From the NCBI RefSeq assembly GCF_023973825.1, contig NC_090122.1, positions 310,001 to 374,000 of the forward strand: a stretch of 64,000 bases of DNA. Direction: 5' to 3'. Under the pieces are notes generated by a model. It saw only the letters and a list, made by a program, of their open reading frames with translations. It was not told where the DNA came from and ran no database searches. The translations under genes were made by a program, and so were the position numbers. Below are positions 1-11,813 of the stretch, in pieces (positions within the stretch are counted from its first letter, which is position 1; each line of letters starts with the position of its first letter). This DNA comes from Plasmodium brasilianum (taxonomy: Eukaryota; Apicomplexa; Aconoidasida; Haemosporida; Plasmodiidae).

Positions 1-348
1 ATATTTTGGTATGTCTACATTGCCATATGGCTTATTATTATTTTTTTTTTTGATCAGTTCACTATACGGTAAAATTATTTTTAAAAAATGACTAGAACTA
101 TATGTTCTTCCATCGTTCTATGATATACAGTTTAGCGGGATATAATCTGGCTAAAACTTCCAAGTATAACTACAAATGAATAATTATTACCATGAGCGCA
201 AGCACAAATGCTTTATGTGTAACTATGTGTTCGCTTCCATAGATGGACCAAAAAAAAAAAAAAAAGCGCTTTGGTTAAATTGTGCTTGGATGAAGGTTAA
301 CCGTGAAAGGTTGAGAAGCAGTTATGAATGCGCATATATACCTATACA

Positions 349-386
<38 letters not shown>

Positions 387-585
387 CGTGTGCATATATA
401 TATGTTTATATGTACGTGTACAAGCCTTTGTTTAAAACACCCACTATGTTTTTAAAGCAGTGACCTTCATACGTACATTTTCAAACGTATACATTACTGT
501 CATTACAGTTGTAACAGAAATAATATTTTTAACATTTCTTTTTTTTTTTTCTAATTGTAAATCTTTGTCCATCAATAAGTAGGTC

Positions 586-620
<35 letters not shown>

Positions 621-2118
621 AGTAAACATATGGTTAAAATTTTACTTTTTTAATTTGCTTATTCGTTTTGCTATTGGTCTTTATCTTTTTATTTCACTGA
701 TTTGGTATGGTGTTTAACCGTCTCTTTTGATTTGTTTATTATTCTTATGTAAATATTTTTACATATTACGCACACAAATGTGTATGTATGAATATATGTA
801 CTAATAATGTATGTTTATATTTGTATGTACATGTGTATATTGTTATACTCCATATTTCATGTTACCAAAAATGGACCGGTCAACAGAAGAGATATTTTTT
901 TTTTTTTTTTTTTTTTTATTCTACTTTATTTTTATATAACAAATGTAAAAGCGGACAGGTAAAAGAAGAAAAAAAAAAAAAAAAATATACATATACTTAT
1001 ATATATATATATATATATATATATCTATGTACATAATCGCATACATATGCGTATAAATGTGATCCTTTCACTTTAAACGTACAAACGAAAAAAAAAAACA
1101 ATGGACCCCCCTAGCGTGTTTATATAACAAACACGCATATATTTAATTATACTTTTTTTTTCTTTTTTTTTTTATCATTTCCTGAAATCATTCTATCTCA
1201 TTATTTATACTGCTTTCTTAAACAAAGAAAGGATCATATTCAAAAAAAATTTAAGCAGGATATTAACATATATTCATTTTTGATTTTTATAGTGAAACAT
1301 TTTTTACGCTTAAGTTATAATTATACATGTTTAAAGCTAATTTGCTTTAGTAAAAAATAAGATTAAGTAAAATAAATGTAAAATAAAAATAAAATAGAAG
1401 TAAAACGAATGAAATAAAATAAAAATTAAATGAAAAAGAAAAGAAAATTAAATAAAAATTAAATGAAAAAGAAAAGAAAATTTAAATGAAAATTAAATGA
1501 AAATTAAGTGAAAATTAAATGAAAAAGAAAAGAAAAAGAAAAGAAAAAGAAAAAGAATAAGATGGTGACTACCGTTATTTTTGCAAACAATTGTGGGGCT
1601 AAATAGTTTAAAAAAAAAAAAATATACCAAATACTTATATAGGCATATAAATAAATAAATAAATATATATATATATATATATATATATGAACAAACATGT
1701 ACATGTTGCATAATAATTAGCAGCATTACTCGGCAGATTAAGAGAGGGAATAAAGCAAAAATAACGCATTTAAAAACATTTGAAGATAATAATAATAATA
1801 ATCGTAGTAATAGAAATACTAGTAGTAATAGTTGTAGTAATAGTTGTAGTAATAGTAGTAGTAATAGTTGTAGTAATAGTAGCAGTAATATTTGTAGTAA
1901 CAGTAGTAATAATGATGAAGTAAATTATACTCAACGGAAAAAAAAAGAAAAAAAGAAAAAAAGAAAGAAAAAGATTTTAGCTAATATACAAAAAAAAAAA
2001 AAAATAAAAAAAAAATAACATCGAATAAAGTAATATCACACGAAGTAATTTCGAATAATATATAATTATATATAATAGGTTAAAATAAAATAAAAACAGA
2101 CGTTAATATACATAAGAA
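1..2118. other. intergenic/5' region left of the IWS1-like gene
   Basis: No convincing gene is seen. The stretch holds long A/T homopolymers (for example poly-A around 589-619), (TA)n tracts near 357-381, 1000-1025 and 1665-1688, an AAATTAAATGAAAA-type purine repeat at about 1370-1555, and an AGTAAT/AGTTGT trinucleotide-like array at about 1786-1912. The last lies in a frame that stays open to a TAA at 2016 but has no obvious start codon. The final few hundred bases are probably the promoter and 5' leader of the gene starting at 2119. Confidence 0.5.
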
Positions 2119-4074
2119 ATGGAAGCAAGCTTAAATAATAATAAAGCTGAGTTAGTGAATAACTTGGGCTTGTTAAATGACGATAATTACTTAGAAGGGA
2201 ATGTTGAAGAAAATGATAAACATAGAATGAAAACTACAAAAAAAATTGGGGCAACAAAAAAGAGAAAAACGAAAGAGGATGCTGATTTGAGGAAACAAGA
2301 AAAGGTGGAAACCGAAGAAAAAGAAGACAAGGAGGATCATGATAAAGTAGTAAAAAATGATGGTTATGCTGATAGTAGTAACGATGATGATGATCCAATC
2401 CACAGTGAAGACAAATCAAAAGAGAAGGATGATTTAAATAAAAAGAGTAACCAACAAAAGGACAAAAGTAAGAATGTAGTGGAAAACGAATTCACGATTG
2501 ATGACAACATATTCAGTGATCAGAATAATTCTAATGACAATAAAGATAAGGAAGAAGGGGATAACAACAAGAGTAAGGATAGAGGAGATGATATTGATGA
2601 GGGGGAAGTAGATGACGATAACAGTAAGGATAAGATTAAGAATAAGAATAACGATAAGAATAACGATAAGGATAACTATAAAAATAACGATAAGAATAAC
2701 GATAAGGATAACGATAAGAATAACGATAAGAATAACGATAAGAATAACGATAAGAATAACGATAAGAATAACGATAGCGATTTAGGTAAGGACGATCTAA
2801 GCGGGATGGAGGAAGAAAAAAAAAAAAAAAAAAGGCAAAAATTACGAGTCAAAAAAAAAAGAGATGATATAAGTGACAGTGAGCAGAATGAAGAAGATGC
2901 ACTTGGCCGTAAGGATGGAAAGAAAGAAATGGAAAGAAGAAAAAAGAATAAGAAAAAATTGAAGGGATTAAAAAGGAGTAAATTTATAGATAGTGTGGCT
3001 GAGGAAGGAGAGCTATCGGAAGAGGATGATCACAATGATAATGAAGATGAAGATACCATGAATGATGATGTAAATGATAATGATAATTACAGTAGCTTAA
3101 ATAGTAGAATTAAAAAAAAAGAGTCTTCTGCTAAAAATGAATATAGTGGGCTGGGACTGGACGATGAGGATGAGGATGAGGAAGACGAGGAAGGGGAGGG
3201 AGAATACGAAAATGATATGGTATATTCAAATAAAACAGAAAAGAAAAAAAAAACACATTTTGATGAAATATTAGAAAATTTAAAATTAAAAAGAAAGAGG
3301 GTTCAAAAAATATCAGAAGATGACGGTCTTCAATATTGTGAGAATGTGTTGAATCAAATGATATTAATGCATGAACAAGACATAAAAAATATGAAAGAAA
3401 AAAAACCAGCAACTGCTAAATTGCAGATTATTGACCAAGTATGTAAAATATTAACAAAACCGAAATGGAAACCATTTTTTATGAAATTAAATATATATCA
3501 TGTTTTAGCTTTATGGTTAATGCCATTATCTAAAAACACATTACCTAATTTTACAATACGAACAAATTTGTTGAGAGTAATACAACAATTACCTATAACT
3601 ATTAAATCGTTAAGAGGAAGTCAACTAGGAAAAATTATGACATACTTACATACACATAAGGATGAAACAGATGAAAACAAAAAGTTAATAAGAAATATTT
3701 TGCAAAATTGGATGGGACCTATTATAGGTATTAATACGAATTATAAACAATTCTTAAAAGAAAGACAAAAACGAATAGTAGAAAATCCAGAGTATCATAA
3801 AAAAGTACTGGAAAAGGCAAAAACTTTAATACCTGATTCTATATCTATAGAAAAAGAAGAAGAGCAAAATGAGTTCAAGCGGCATGCTACTGTACCTTAT
3901 AATAGTGAATGTTCTTTTCTAATTAATGTACCATCATCTGTACCTAATTCTAGTAAGAAAATAATTCCAAAAAGTAAAATTAAAAGGCTTATTGATAATA
4001 TGAAATTGTTGAAGAGATCTAGGAAATCACAAAAGGTTTCTATTGAAGGAAAGGGGGTTGCCATAGCTCCATAA
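2119..4074 (+). CDS. IWS1: IWS1/Spn1-like transcription elongation factor
   Basis: Single-exon protein of 651 residues. The first 400 or so residues are charged low-complexity sequence rich in Asp, Glu and Lys, with a DKNNDKNN repeat at about residues 174-220. The folded part, about residues 400-535, matches the TFIIS N-terminal-type helical domain of IWS1/Spn1, including the segments TKPKWKPFFMKL, HVLALWLMPL, LPNFTIRTNLL, LRGSQLGKIMTYL and LIRNILQNWMGPI. In other eukaryotes this nuclear protein binds Spt6 and RNA polymerase II and helps elongation, mRNA processing and chromatin handling. A basic C-terminal tail follows, as in the family. The ATG at 2119 is preceded by an A-rich leader (ACATAAGAA) typical of the genus. 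The acidic arm is much longer than the core and will vary between species; the domain assignment is secure, the partners are inferred. Confidence 0.9.
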   Translation: MEASLNNNKAELVNNLGLLNDDNYLEGNVEENDKHRMKTTKKIGATKKRKTKEDADLRKQEKVETEEKEDKEDHDKVVKNDGYADSSNDDDDPIHSEDKSKEKDDLNKKSNQQKDKSKNVVENEFTIDDNIFSDQNNSNDNKDKEEGDNNKSKDRGDDIDEGEVDDDNSKDKIKNKNNDKNNDKDNYKNNDKNNDKDNDKNNDKNNDKNNDKNNDKNNDSDLGKDDLSGMEEEKKKKKRQKLRVKKKRDDISDSEQNEEDALGRKDGKKEMERRKKNKKKLKGLKRSKFIDSVAEEGELSEEDDHNDNEDEDTMNDDVNDNDNYSSLNSRIKKKESSAKNEYSGLGLDDEDEDEEDEEGEGEYENDMVYSNKTEKKKKTHFDEILENLKLKRKRVQKISEDDGLQYCENVLNQMILMHEQDIKNMKEKKPATAKLQIIDQVCKILTKPKWKPFFMKLNIYHVLALWLMPLSKNTLPNFTIRTNLLRVIQQLPITIKSLRGSQLGKIMTYLHTHKDETDENKKLIRNILQNWMGPIIGINTNYKQFLKERQKRIVENPEYHKKVLEKAKTLIPDSISIEKEEEQNEFKRHATVPYNSECSFLINVPSSVPNSSKKIIPKSKIKRLIDNMKLLKRSRKSQKVSIEGKGVAIAP

Positions 4075-6356
4075 TTTGTTTATAGTTACTAGTACTTATT
4101 GAAGATCAAAAACACAGATTGACACAACATCGCGTTCTTTGCTTTGTATACTCCACGTTTGTACAGTGAAATGCATGAGTATGCGTACAGGTGTGCACAA
4201 CCTGAATTTTGAGCAAGTAAACAGCTGTTCGTTACGAGGTAAGCATATATTTAAAAAAAAAAAATTGTTTTTAACTGTTAATATTTTTTTTATCTTTTAT
4301 TTTTTTTAACCGTTAACATTTTTTTTGTAATTTTTTTTAATTTTTTTTTATTTTCTTTATTTTTTTTTTGTAATTTTTTTTTTTTTTTTTTTTAAATTAC
4401 ATAATACTTCCTTTAACCATTCAAAATGTTACAGCAAGAGAAGGTGACTGGACCATTTGTATGTTGCAGGGGGAAAAACAATTAAAGCATGCGATGAGTT
4501 TCTTATTTTACCATATTTTTGCTATATTTTATTATAGCAATCAAATGTACCTTATGATATTTCATTGTATACATTTATTGATAATCAATCTGTGTAGTGA
4601 GTTTAAGTGAATTTACCTATATAATACTCAATAAATTTTATTTTGAAAAAAAAAAAAATGTATGGAAACATAATGAAATTGCTTTAGGCGGAATTGCATC
4701 GCGCAGAGGTGTTATAAATTTTTTTTATGTGTTAATGTATTCTTTTCTTTTTCCATTTCCACATCCCTTTTCTTTTTTTTTTTTTTTGTGTGTGTGTGAG
4801 TGTGCTGGTATAATTAAGGCAACGCTACTATCTGATTGAATATGTATTAGTACAGTTACACTACTAATGCGCAACATAACTTTTATTTGTTCCATTTATT
4901 TTTAAATTAAAATAAAATTTAAATTTAAAATTAAAATTAAAAGTACCTTTTTTTTCATAAACGTCTATTAATTCGCATTTCTGATAATTTCTGACCATTT
5001 TTGTCGCATTTTTCGAAATTGTCTTGGGAAAAATATTTTTTGAGGTTAAAAATACACAACATAATTTAGCATTTGGGGGTTCTCAAACTGTTGACAAAGT
5101 GAATCAGGTTGGAAGGGGGGAAGAGGAAAAACAGATGACCCATATACACGCATATGCATATACATATACACACGCACGCATATATACATACATACGTATG
5201 CGTAGCTCCACTGTGCCAAATTTTAAACAACGTCCAAGCGGCATCTCCCCTTGCAAATTTTAAACAAGGAACGGAAAAATATAGACAGGTTCAGCATGTA
5301 CAGAGGGAAGCATCCCATGTGCATTATTGTGCATCTGTGAATTATCAGGGGAAAAAAAATAAATGCATATAAATATACATACGTACACACATACACATAT
5401 ATACATATATAAAAAGTTAATCGACTTTACCACTACACAAATATAAAAAGCTATTACCACGGTTAACAGCCTGTACTTTGTACAATGAGTTTCCACATTG
5501 TTAATTTGTCTTTGAAGCAATTATTTTATTTTATTTTTTTTATGATATTCCGTTGGTGCAAGTTGAAAGGGTTTCCCTTGAAAAATTATTTAAAAATTAA
5601 TTTTTTTTTTTTTTTTCATATAATCGGCAAGAACAAAAGCGTAAAAATTTGATGATCGAAATAGGCTATACCATCCAAAGGATCGATCATTCGTAATATA
5701 TATATATATATATATTTATGTGCGCGCGTATATGTTTGTGTTTGTACATATATTTTTATGTGCATGTATTTTTGCATGCGCATATATTTACGTTCATTTG
5801 AATATAAGTACATCCATGTGTATGCAATGGAACCCTCTTTCTCCTTCCAACAATACGAAAGGATCATAATTTTTCTTTTATACGTGTACATTTTAGTGAA
5901 TTTCCTTTTTGCATAATTTGTTTATTCGTATAATTTATTTTTTTTTATGTATAATAATAATTTTATAGAAACGTATTTATGGGAGTACAAAATAAAATAA
6001 AAAGTGAGGATGAATACTTCTATATCCGCATGTATTTGCATGTGTAAGGTTTGTTCATAATATTTGTTACTCATTTGGAGTACTTACAAGAGAAGTAACA
6101 AGTAAAAAATTGCATTAAGTGGACGATTGTCGTAATAAATGAAACTTGCATTAACAAGATATACAGCGTATTAACAAGCTAAGCAACGCACTAACAAGAT
6201 AGGCAACGCGTTAACGAATGCAAACTCCACGAACGAAGTTAAACTTCCCACTAAGCTTAAGTGTCAAGTTCCATTTAACGGACTTTTCAAATTTGTCCAT
6301 AAAAGTAAATTTTACCTGCACACGCAAGGACATATGAATGAAAAGGGGAGGAAGGA

Positions 6357-6393
<37 letters not shown>

Positions 6394-6410
6394 AATATAC
6401 ATAAGAAAAA
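4075..6410. other. intergenic region between the IWS1-like gene and the unknown 848-residue gene
   Basis: Mostly T-rich homopolymers (4280-4395), CATATATACG-type simple repeats (5150-5200, 5370-5410, 5690-5780) and a poly-A just before the next gene. One segment, 4598-4708 on the + strand, looks exon-like and is listed separately. A second open stretch at about 5024-5130 reads like coding sequence (FFEVKNTQHNLAFGGSQTVD) but has no clear start or splice partner. A short direct repeat of the type AACAAGATA.GCAACGC occurs at about 6150-6215. Confidence 0.4.
4598..4708 (+). other. possible unassigned internal exon
   Basis: A 111-base open stretch is bounded by a 3' splice-like TGTGTAG and a 5' splice-like AGAG|GTGTTA. 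Read from the AGT at 4600 it gives SLSEFTYIILNKFYFE, a lysine run, then NVWKHNEIALGGIASRR, which has protein-like composition unlike its surroundings. No start exon or last exon was found with matching phase and no family is recognised. It could be part of a small multi-exon gene between the two large ones, or chance. Confidence 0.25.
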
Positions 6411-8957
6411 ATGAAAAATGAAGTAAAAAGTGAAGGTAAGAATCATACAATATCTGATGGGAAGAACAATGCCAAATGTGAGGGAAAAAACGACGTAACA
6501 AAAAAGAGAAAAGACCAAGCACTAAAAGATTATATATACCAAAATATACTAAAAAAAGACATATTTATGAACATATTTAAAGGAAGAAATAATTATAGTA
6601 ACAATGAGAAAAAAAAGATAAGTGAGAATATTGAAATTGCAAAAAAAAAGGAGGATAATACAAATAATGTCGATATTATCCATAATGAGGATGAAGAGTA
6701 CATGCTATTTTTGAGTTATATATATAATGATGTAACTTCATTCATTGAAAATAATAAAGATTACAATTTAAAAGAGTTCGACTTTTTGGACACTGAGGAT
6801 CTTATTATGGAAATATGTGCTAACATATGTCATAAGACTTATAACAATATAAAAATGATGTTTAACAAATCGAAAGAAAGTGAAACAACTTTTCATATAG
6901 ACAGCTGTATGAATGAGAAACATGAACAACATAGCAACACTAGTTTGAATGACTCTTCCTTTTTTTTTATACCTCCGATGGAGTTCGTTGTGTCATATAT
7001 TCATAAGCTGCAATATGGTAAAGGCGATATTAGCAGAGGTGTGGTAGACTTCATAAGAAGTAACAACTACGATAAGCATCCCTTGCTATACAGTTGTGAG
7101 CCCAACGAGATAGGCAGGAATGAAGTTAAAAATGAACATGTAAATACTAGAGACGAACAAGGAGAAGAACAACAAGTTATGTCTAAAACGTTTTTCCAAA
7201 AAGATTGTCCTCAATTTACTAAGTACCAACAGAATGATGAGAAAAAAATGTGTATGATTACACAAGAAAAATCTCTTTCTGTAGAAGAACACACTATTTC
7301 TAATAACAACGAAGATGTAGCAGAGTATCCCTGTTCTGCTTCTAATATGTGTAATGGGAATATTAAACCCATTCATGCAAATTTAGACCATTTTAGTTTT
7401 CATAATGAAAAAAAATATGACAACGAACTTAAGGAAAAAATGCCTATTAGTTATATGTTAAATGGAGATGAAAAAAGAAATTTAGAATTTTGGACAAACC
7501 ATAAGAATTATATTAATTCTGTACATAAAACTCAGTTAATGGGAAATAATCCTTCCACTCAAAATATAACAATAAATAGAAATGACAATTTTGAAGATTT
7601 TGAGGATCCTCATAGTAATGATATCTCCAATTCAAACAATTCAGATGGAGATTCCTTTTGTAAATATTATGACTGTGTTAATAATTTTTCTTCAAATTTT
7701 TTTAGCGCGGAGGTTAAGGAGGAACACAACATGATATCCATGAATAATGAGGGAAAGGGTTACACTCATTTCGAGAATGCAAAAACAGAGCGGAAAGATG
7801 ATATGTCAATTTCGAACTGCAGAACGATGAGGGATGTCAACCTGAACATTATCAGTAACGTTAGCAGTAGTTTCCACTGTGGTGGTATCGGGAAAGATGG
7901 TGATAACCATTACAACGATAACGAGAAATTCAACACTTGTGGTAGTACCTACAACAAGGAGCACGAAGACAGCGCTTCTAACAAAGAAGAGGGGGAAGAA
8001 CATACTCCAAGAAAAACTGACTCTTCTTTTAGTTCTCATATTTCGTATTCATCCGAAGCGATAAAAACTATTTTTCCTGTAAAAGAAATATCATGTAATA
8101 TCCAGCAGCAAAAAATGAATTTTTTGAATCATGAAATTATTTCTGACCATGTTAAGGTGAAGGATATTCACGCCGATGTAAAGGTGTTGCACCACTGTGA
8201 TTATAATATGGATGAAGATACAAATGATGATGATACAGTAGGTGGTGGAGGTAGTGATATAGGTTCTATCGGTGTTAATAGTAACTGTGTGCAAAATAAC
8301 GATTCAACTGATAACATTATTAACACAGGAAAGGATGGATTTCCAGTTAGTGCTTATGATGACTCTTGTAATATTACGAGTAGTAATTACTTAAGTACAA
8401 CTGGAAAACTAAATGATAATATGGAGGAATATAACCTCGATACGCAAGGAATCGCAGGGGATACAAACGGAAATTCGTTTGAAAATGCAAACAATGGTAT
8501 TGTATGTCTTCCAAAAAAAGAATGTAACACTCGGGAGGAAAAAAATAGGACGAATTACAATGCTGCTGCTACTACGTGTACTACTACTAATAATAATGAT
8601 TATAATAATACCAGTGAAAGCATGTCAAAAGACGAAGAGGATGGTGAGAGCGAATTTTCAAAAAAAAAAGTAGAATTCAATGAAAGTGAATACTACGAAA
8701 AAGCAGAGAAACGAATGATAAACAAGAAAATATTTAAAGATGAAGATCAAAAGGAATTTACTAAAAATTATAATTTACATGATGATTATTATTATTTCAA
8801 ATATTTAAATAAATGTGAAAATACAGCCAACCCTTATCGTTATACGAAGGTTCAGAAAAAAGCAAATATAAACGTAACGCCTTCTCCCTTCCCCCAATTT
8901 TTAAGAGATATACAGATTTACAATATTAGCCAAAAAAAAATTAGATTAAAAAAGTAA
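6411..8957 (+). CDS. conserved Plasmodium-type protein of unknown function
   Basis: A single long reading frame of 848 residues that I do not recognise. It is hydrophilic and Asn/Asp/Ser-rich, with no signal peptide and no membrane segment. The better-ordered parts are near the N-terminus (LKDYIYQNILKKDIFMNIF, then a segment with FLDTEDLIMEICANICHKTY and FIPPMEFVVSYIHKLQYGKG) and at the C-terminus (DYYYFKYLNKCENTANPYRY and PSPFPQFLRDIQIYNIS). The middle is low-complexity filler. The stop may not be the true end. The last codons contain a splice-donor-like AA|GTAATG at 8954, and a strong acceptor (CCCTTTTTACAG) ends at 9282. Joining them gives a short basic tail (TSIMLKKEDVGTSKRR) in matching phase. 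The start follows a long poly-A leader and a second ATG lies at 6417. Confidence 0.75.
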   Translation: MKNEVKSEGKNHTISDGKNNAKCEGKNDVTKKRKDQALKDYIYQNILKKDIFMNIFKGRNNYSNNEKKKISENIEIAKKKEDNTNNVDIIHNEDEEYMLFLSYIYNDVTSFIENNKDYNLKEFDFLDTEDLIMEICANICHKTYNNIKMMFNKSKESETTFHIDSCMNEKHEQHSNTSLNDSSFFFIPPMEFVVSYIHKLQYGKGDISRGVVDFIRSNNYDKHPLLYSCEPNEIGRNEVKNEHVNTRDEQGEEQQVMSKTFFQKDCPQFTKYQQNDEKKMCMITQEKSLSVEEHTISNNNEDVAEYPCSASNMCNGNIKPIHANLDHFSFHNEKKYDNELKEKMPISYMLNGDEKRNLEFWTNHKNYINSVHKTQLMGNNPSTQNITINRNDNFEDFEDPHSNDISNSNNSDGDSFCKYYDCVNNFSSNFFSAEVKEEHNMISMNNEGKGYTHFENAKTERKDDMSISNCRTMRDVNLNIISNVSSSFHCGGIGKDGDNHYNDNEKFNTCGSTYNKEHEDSASNKEEGEEHTPRKTDSSFSSHISYSSEAIKTIFPVKEISCNIQQQKMNFLNHEIISDHVKVKDIHADVKVLHHCDYNMDEDTNDDDTVGGGGSDIGSIGVNSNCVQNNDSTDNIINTGKDGFPVSAYDDSCNITSSNYLSTTGKLNDNMEEYNLDTQGIAGDTNGNSFENANNGIVCLPKKECNTREEKNRTNYNAAATTCTTTNNNDYNNTSESMSKDEEDGESEFSKKKVEFNESEYYEKAEKRMINKKIFKDEDQKEFTKNYNLHDDYYYFKYLNKCENTANPYRYTKVQKKANINVTPSPFPQFLRDIQIYNISQKKIRLKK

Positions 8958-9069
8958 TGCACTTTCTTTTGCGCTTAACACAAGATGCGCGGCATAAGCG
9001 CGTTCACTTGGGCTGCTCACGTGGGTCGTTCACATGAGCATGTTCATATTTAGACACCACATCAATACA

Positions 9070-9232
9070 CCCATATATCTCTATACCAATTTATAAGCCC
9101 ATATATCTCTATACCAATTTATAAGCCCATATATCTCTATACCCATTTATAAGCCCATATATCTCTATACCCATTTATAAGCCCATATATCGCTATACCC
9201 ATTTATAAGCCCATTTATCGCTATACCCGTTC
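9070..9232. repeat. 28-bp tandem repeat, about 6 copies
   Basis: Units begin CCCATATATCTCTATACC and end ATTTATAAG. Copies differ by a few substitutions (CCAATTT or CCCATTT, TCTC or TCGC), so the array is imperfect. It starts a little over 100 bases after the stop of the 848-residue gene and would sit in its 3' UTR or in the proposed last intron. Confidence 0.85.
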
Positions 9233-9830
9233 AAATGTCCATATACCGCTAATTACATGTTCATATTTTACCCTTTTTACAGAACCAGTATAATGTTAAA
9301 GAAGGAAGACGTAGGCACATCAAAAAGAAGATAAATTATATTCCTTGTACTCTTCTCATCTAATCTATTTTATTTCTCTCTTATCCTTCCTGTTCTTTGT
9401 TTTTATCTACTTTTCCTTCATTTTTTTTGAAAAGTGAACAGTGAAAATTTCTCCTCACATATTTTCTTAATTTTATGAGCGCATTACTTATATCCGCCTT
9501 CTACCAATTGTATCTTGTTTTTATAGGAGAATAAAACAACAAGGAAAAAAAAGCTAAAGAAGTAATGAACATGATAAGGGACAAACGAAAAATAAGAAAA
9601 AAAATATATATATACTACGGTGATATATGGTGTCAGGTGTTGTAAGGTACTTACGTTCATGTTATATATCCCATCTTAAGCATAATTGCTAGATGCTATA
9701 ATGATAGAATTTTTACGGTATTGTTACTTCCTACTGAAGAACTCCACATGATATATGAGCGTTCATAAAGTATTATTTAAAGTAGAAGAGGTGCGATCAG
9801 TTATATTTCTTCTCCTCATCTTATTCGTTC

Positions 9831-10259
9831 ACAGATTATATCGTTATCTTATACCTTCACAGATTATATCGTTATCTTATACCTTCACAGATTATATCGT
9901 TATCTTATACCTTCACAGATTATATCGTTATCTTATACCTTCACAGATTATATCGTTATCTTATACCTTCACAGATTATATCGTTATCTTATACCTTCAC
10001 AGATTATATCGTTATCTTATACCTTCACAGATTATATCGTTATCTTATACCTTCACAGATTATATCGTTATCTTATACCTTCACAGATTATATCGTTATC
10101 TTATACCTTCACAGATTATATCGTTATCTTATACCTTCACAGATTATATCGTTATCTTATACCTTCACAGATTATTTCGTTATCTTATACCTTCACAGAT
10201 TATTTCGTTATCTTATACCTTCACAGATTATTTCGTTATCTTATACCTTCACAGATTAT
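9831..10259. repeat. 28-bp tandem repeat, about 15 copies
   Basis: The unit begins ACAGATTATATCGTTATC and ends TTATACCTTC. Copies are nearly identical, but the last few share an A-to-T change (ATTATTTCG), a sign of local homogenisation. Because 28 is not a multiple of three, translation cycles through all three frames, and none contains a stop, so an apparent open frame of about 174 codons (9755-10279) results. Its product is Tyr/Ile/Leu repeats and is probably not a real protein. Confidence 0.9.
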
Positions 10260-10360
10260 CTCTTCATTTTATCTCTTAATATTTTTTCGTATTTATTGTT
10301 TTAATTTTTTTTCCTTTTTTTATCTACTTTCGTTTCTCAACATTTGATGCACTCCCTCTT

Positions 10361-10393
<33 letters not shown>

Positions 10394-11318
10394 GTGTGTA
10401 TAAATTTTTCCATTCATGGGAAGAAAACAGAAAAATTATTTTTAAAAAAATTTCCCGACTGTTTTAAGAATAAATCTCATTTCGAATTTTTAACTACATT
10501 CGGTAAGATAAATGTTAAGGCTACAGATAAATTTAGATAGTCTCCACATTTTTCTCATTATTCACTTAGTGCTCGTTGTTTCACACATTCATTTGTTCAT
10601 ATAAGTGTATATGCGTACGTACATGCATATGTACTTATTTATGTTTTTATCTATTCATTTTATTTATTTATTTTTTATATATTTTGTTTTCCCACAAGCA
10701 TAGTCATTTTTTCAAAATTTTCCTTAACATACTTTAGTCAAAATTGCTTTCCCAACGGTTAGCCCTTCGCACATGAGAAGATCCACGCTCATACAAAGTA
10801 GGTATACCCGTTCACAATTACATGCACACATACATACGCAGTACATACACACACATACGTGCATATATTCGTGCAATCTGTACGAAGGAATTGCAAGAAT
10901 CATATGACCTTCAACCTAAACACGTAAGATATACAGATAAATGCGCAGAAGACCCCTGCTATCCCCTCAAAAAAAAAAAAAAAAAATACAAAATAGAACA
11001 AAGCAAAACAAAACCAAATAGCAGAAAAGACATGCCACATATTTTTTTTTTTTTTTTCTTACGTAAAAATTGAACAGTGAAATATTGATCAAGCCCTGAA
11101 ATATAGGGGTAAAATAGGTTGAGCAAAAGAAGAAAATTGTACTAAACCGAGGCAGGTATATAGGCATATATATATGTATATACATACGTACGTGTGTACG
11201 TATGTATGTATGTTTTCCCGTGTGCACAATTTGGGCTGCCGCTCAAAGAGTAACACACGAGCGTGCAGCTAATTTTTTACGAATGGAAGGACAAAAAATA
11301 AATATAGAGGATTAAACA

Positions 11319-11813
11319 ATGAAAGCAGTTATACAGAGGGTAAAAGGGGTAGTGTTAAGTGTAAAGGAAGAATCAGGTCAACAACATGAGAATGAGCTGC
11401 AAATATTTAGCAAAATCAATGAAGGACTTGTATGTTTTATAGGTATTCATAAAGATGATACATGGAATGATGCATTGTACATAATACGTAAATGCTTAAA
11501 TCTACGACTATGGTCTAATCAAAATAAAAAATGGGATAAATCTGTAAAAGATTTAAACTATGAATTGTTAGTTGTATCACAGTTTACTCTTTTTGCTAAT
11601 ACGAAGAAAGGTAATAAACCTGATTTTCATTTAGCTAAAGAACCGAATGAAGCTAATACCTTATATAATAAAATGATTGAACAATTTATAAAAGAATATA
11701 AAAAGGAGAAAATAAAAACAGGAAAATTTGGTCATTATATGAATATTGATATAACAAATGATGGACCCGTCACAATTTTAATTGACAGTCATGATGTCAA
11801 TTTGGAAAACTAG
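11319..11813 (+). CDS. DTD: D-aminoacyl-tRNA deacylase (D-Tyr-tRNA deacylase)
   Basis: A 164-residue protein with the full DTD fold. It starts MKAVIQRVKG, has the SQFTLF signature at residues 87-92 and the Gly-cis-Pro motif region NDGPVTI at 147-153. These two motifs line the active site at the dimer interface, where the enzyme removes D-amino acids (and glycine) mischarged on tRNA, a proofreading role in the cytosol. Length is close to that of the P. falciparum enzyme used in structural studies. There is a single exon, and the ATG follows an A-rich leader. The gene lies upstream of the carbinolamine dehydratase, in the same orientation. No unusual residues are seen in the motifs. Confidence 0.95.
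   Translation: MKAVIQRVKGVVLSVKEESGQQHENELQIFSKINEGLVCFIGIHKDDTWNDALYIIRKCLNLRLWSNQNKKWDKSVKDLNYELLVVSQFTLFANTKKGNKPDFHLAKEPNEANTLYNKMIEQFIKEYKKEKIKTGKFGHYMNIDITNDGPVTILIDSHDVNLEN

Larger units (their letters stand above)
8958..11318. other. intergenic region with two 28-bp minisatellites
   Basis: Apart from a possible 3' exon of the preceding gene at about 9283-9335 (see that entry) and a short exon-like piece after TTTTTATAG at about 9526, nothing gene-like is supported. The region holds two different tandem arrays with a 28-bp period (listed separately), a 23-base T run near 10369, and CATACGTACATA-type simple repeats at about 10600-10640, 10825-10870 and 11160-11210 upstream of the deacylase gene. 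Confidence 0.5.

Noticed and set aside
9755..10279. Open frame of 174 codons on the + strand
   Set aside because: It consists almost wholly of the 28-bp array read in three rotating frames; no start context, domain or non-repeat portion supports a protein.
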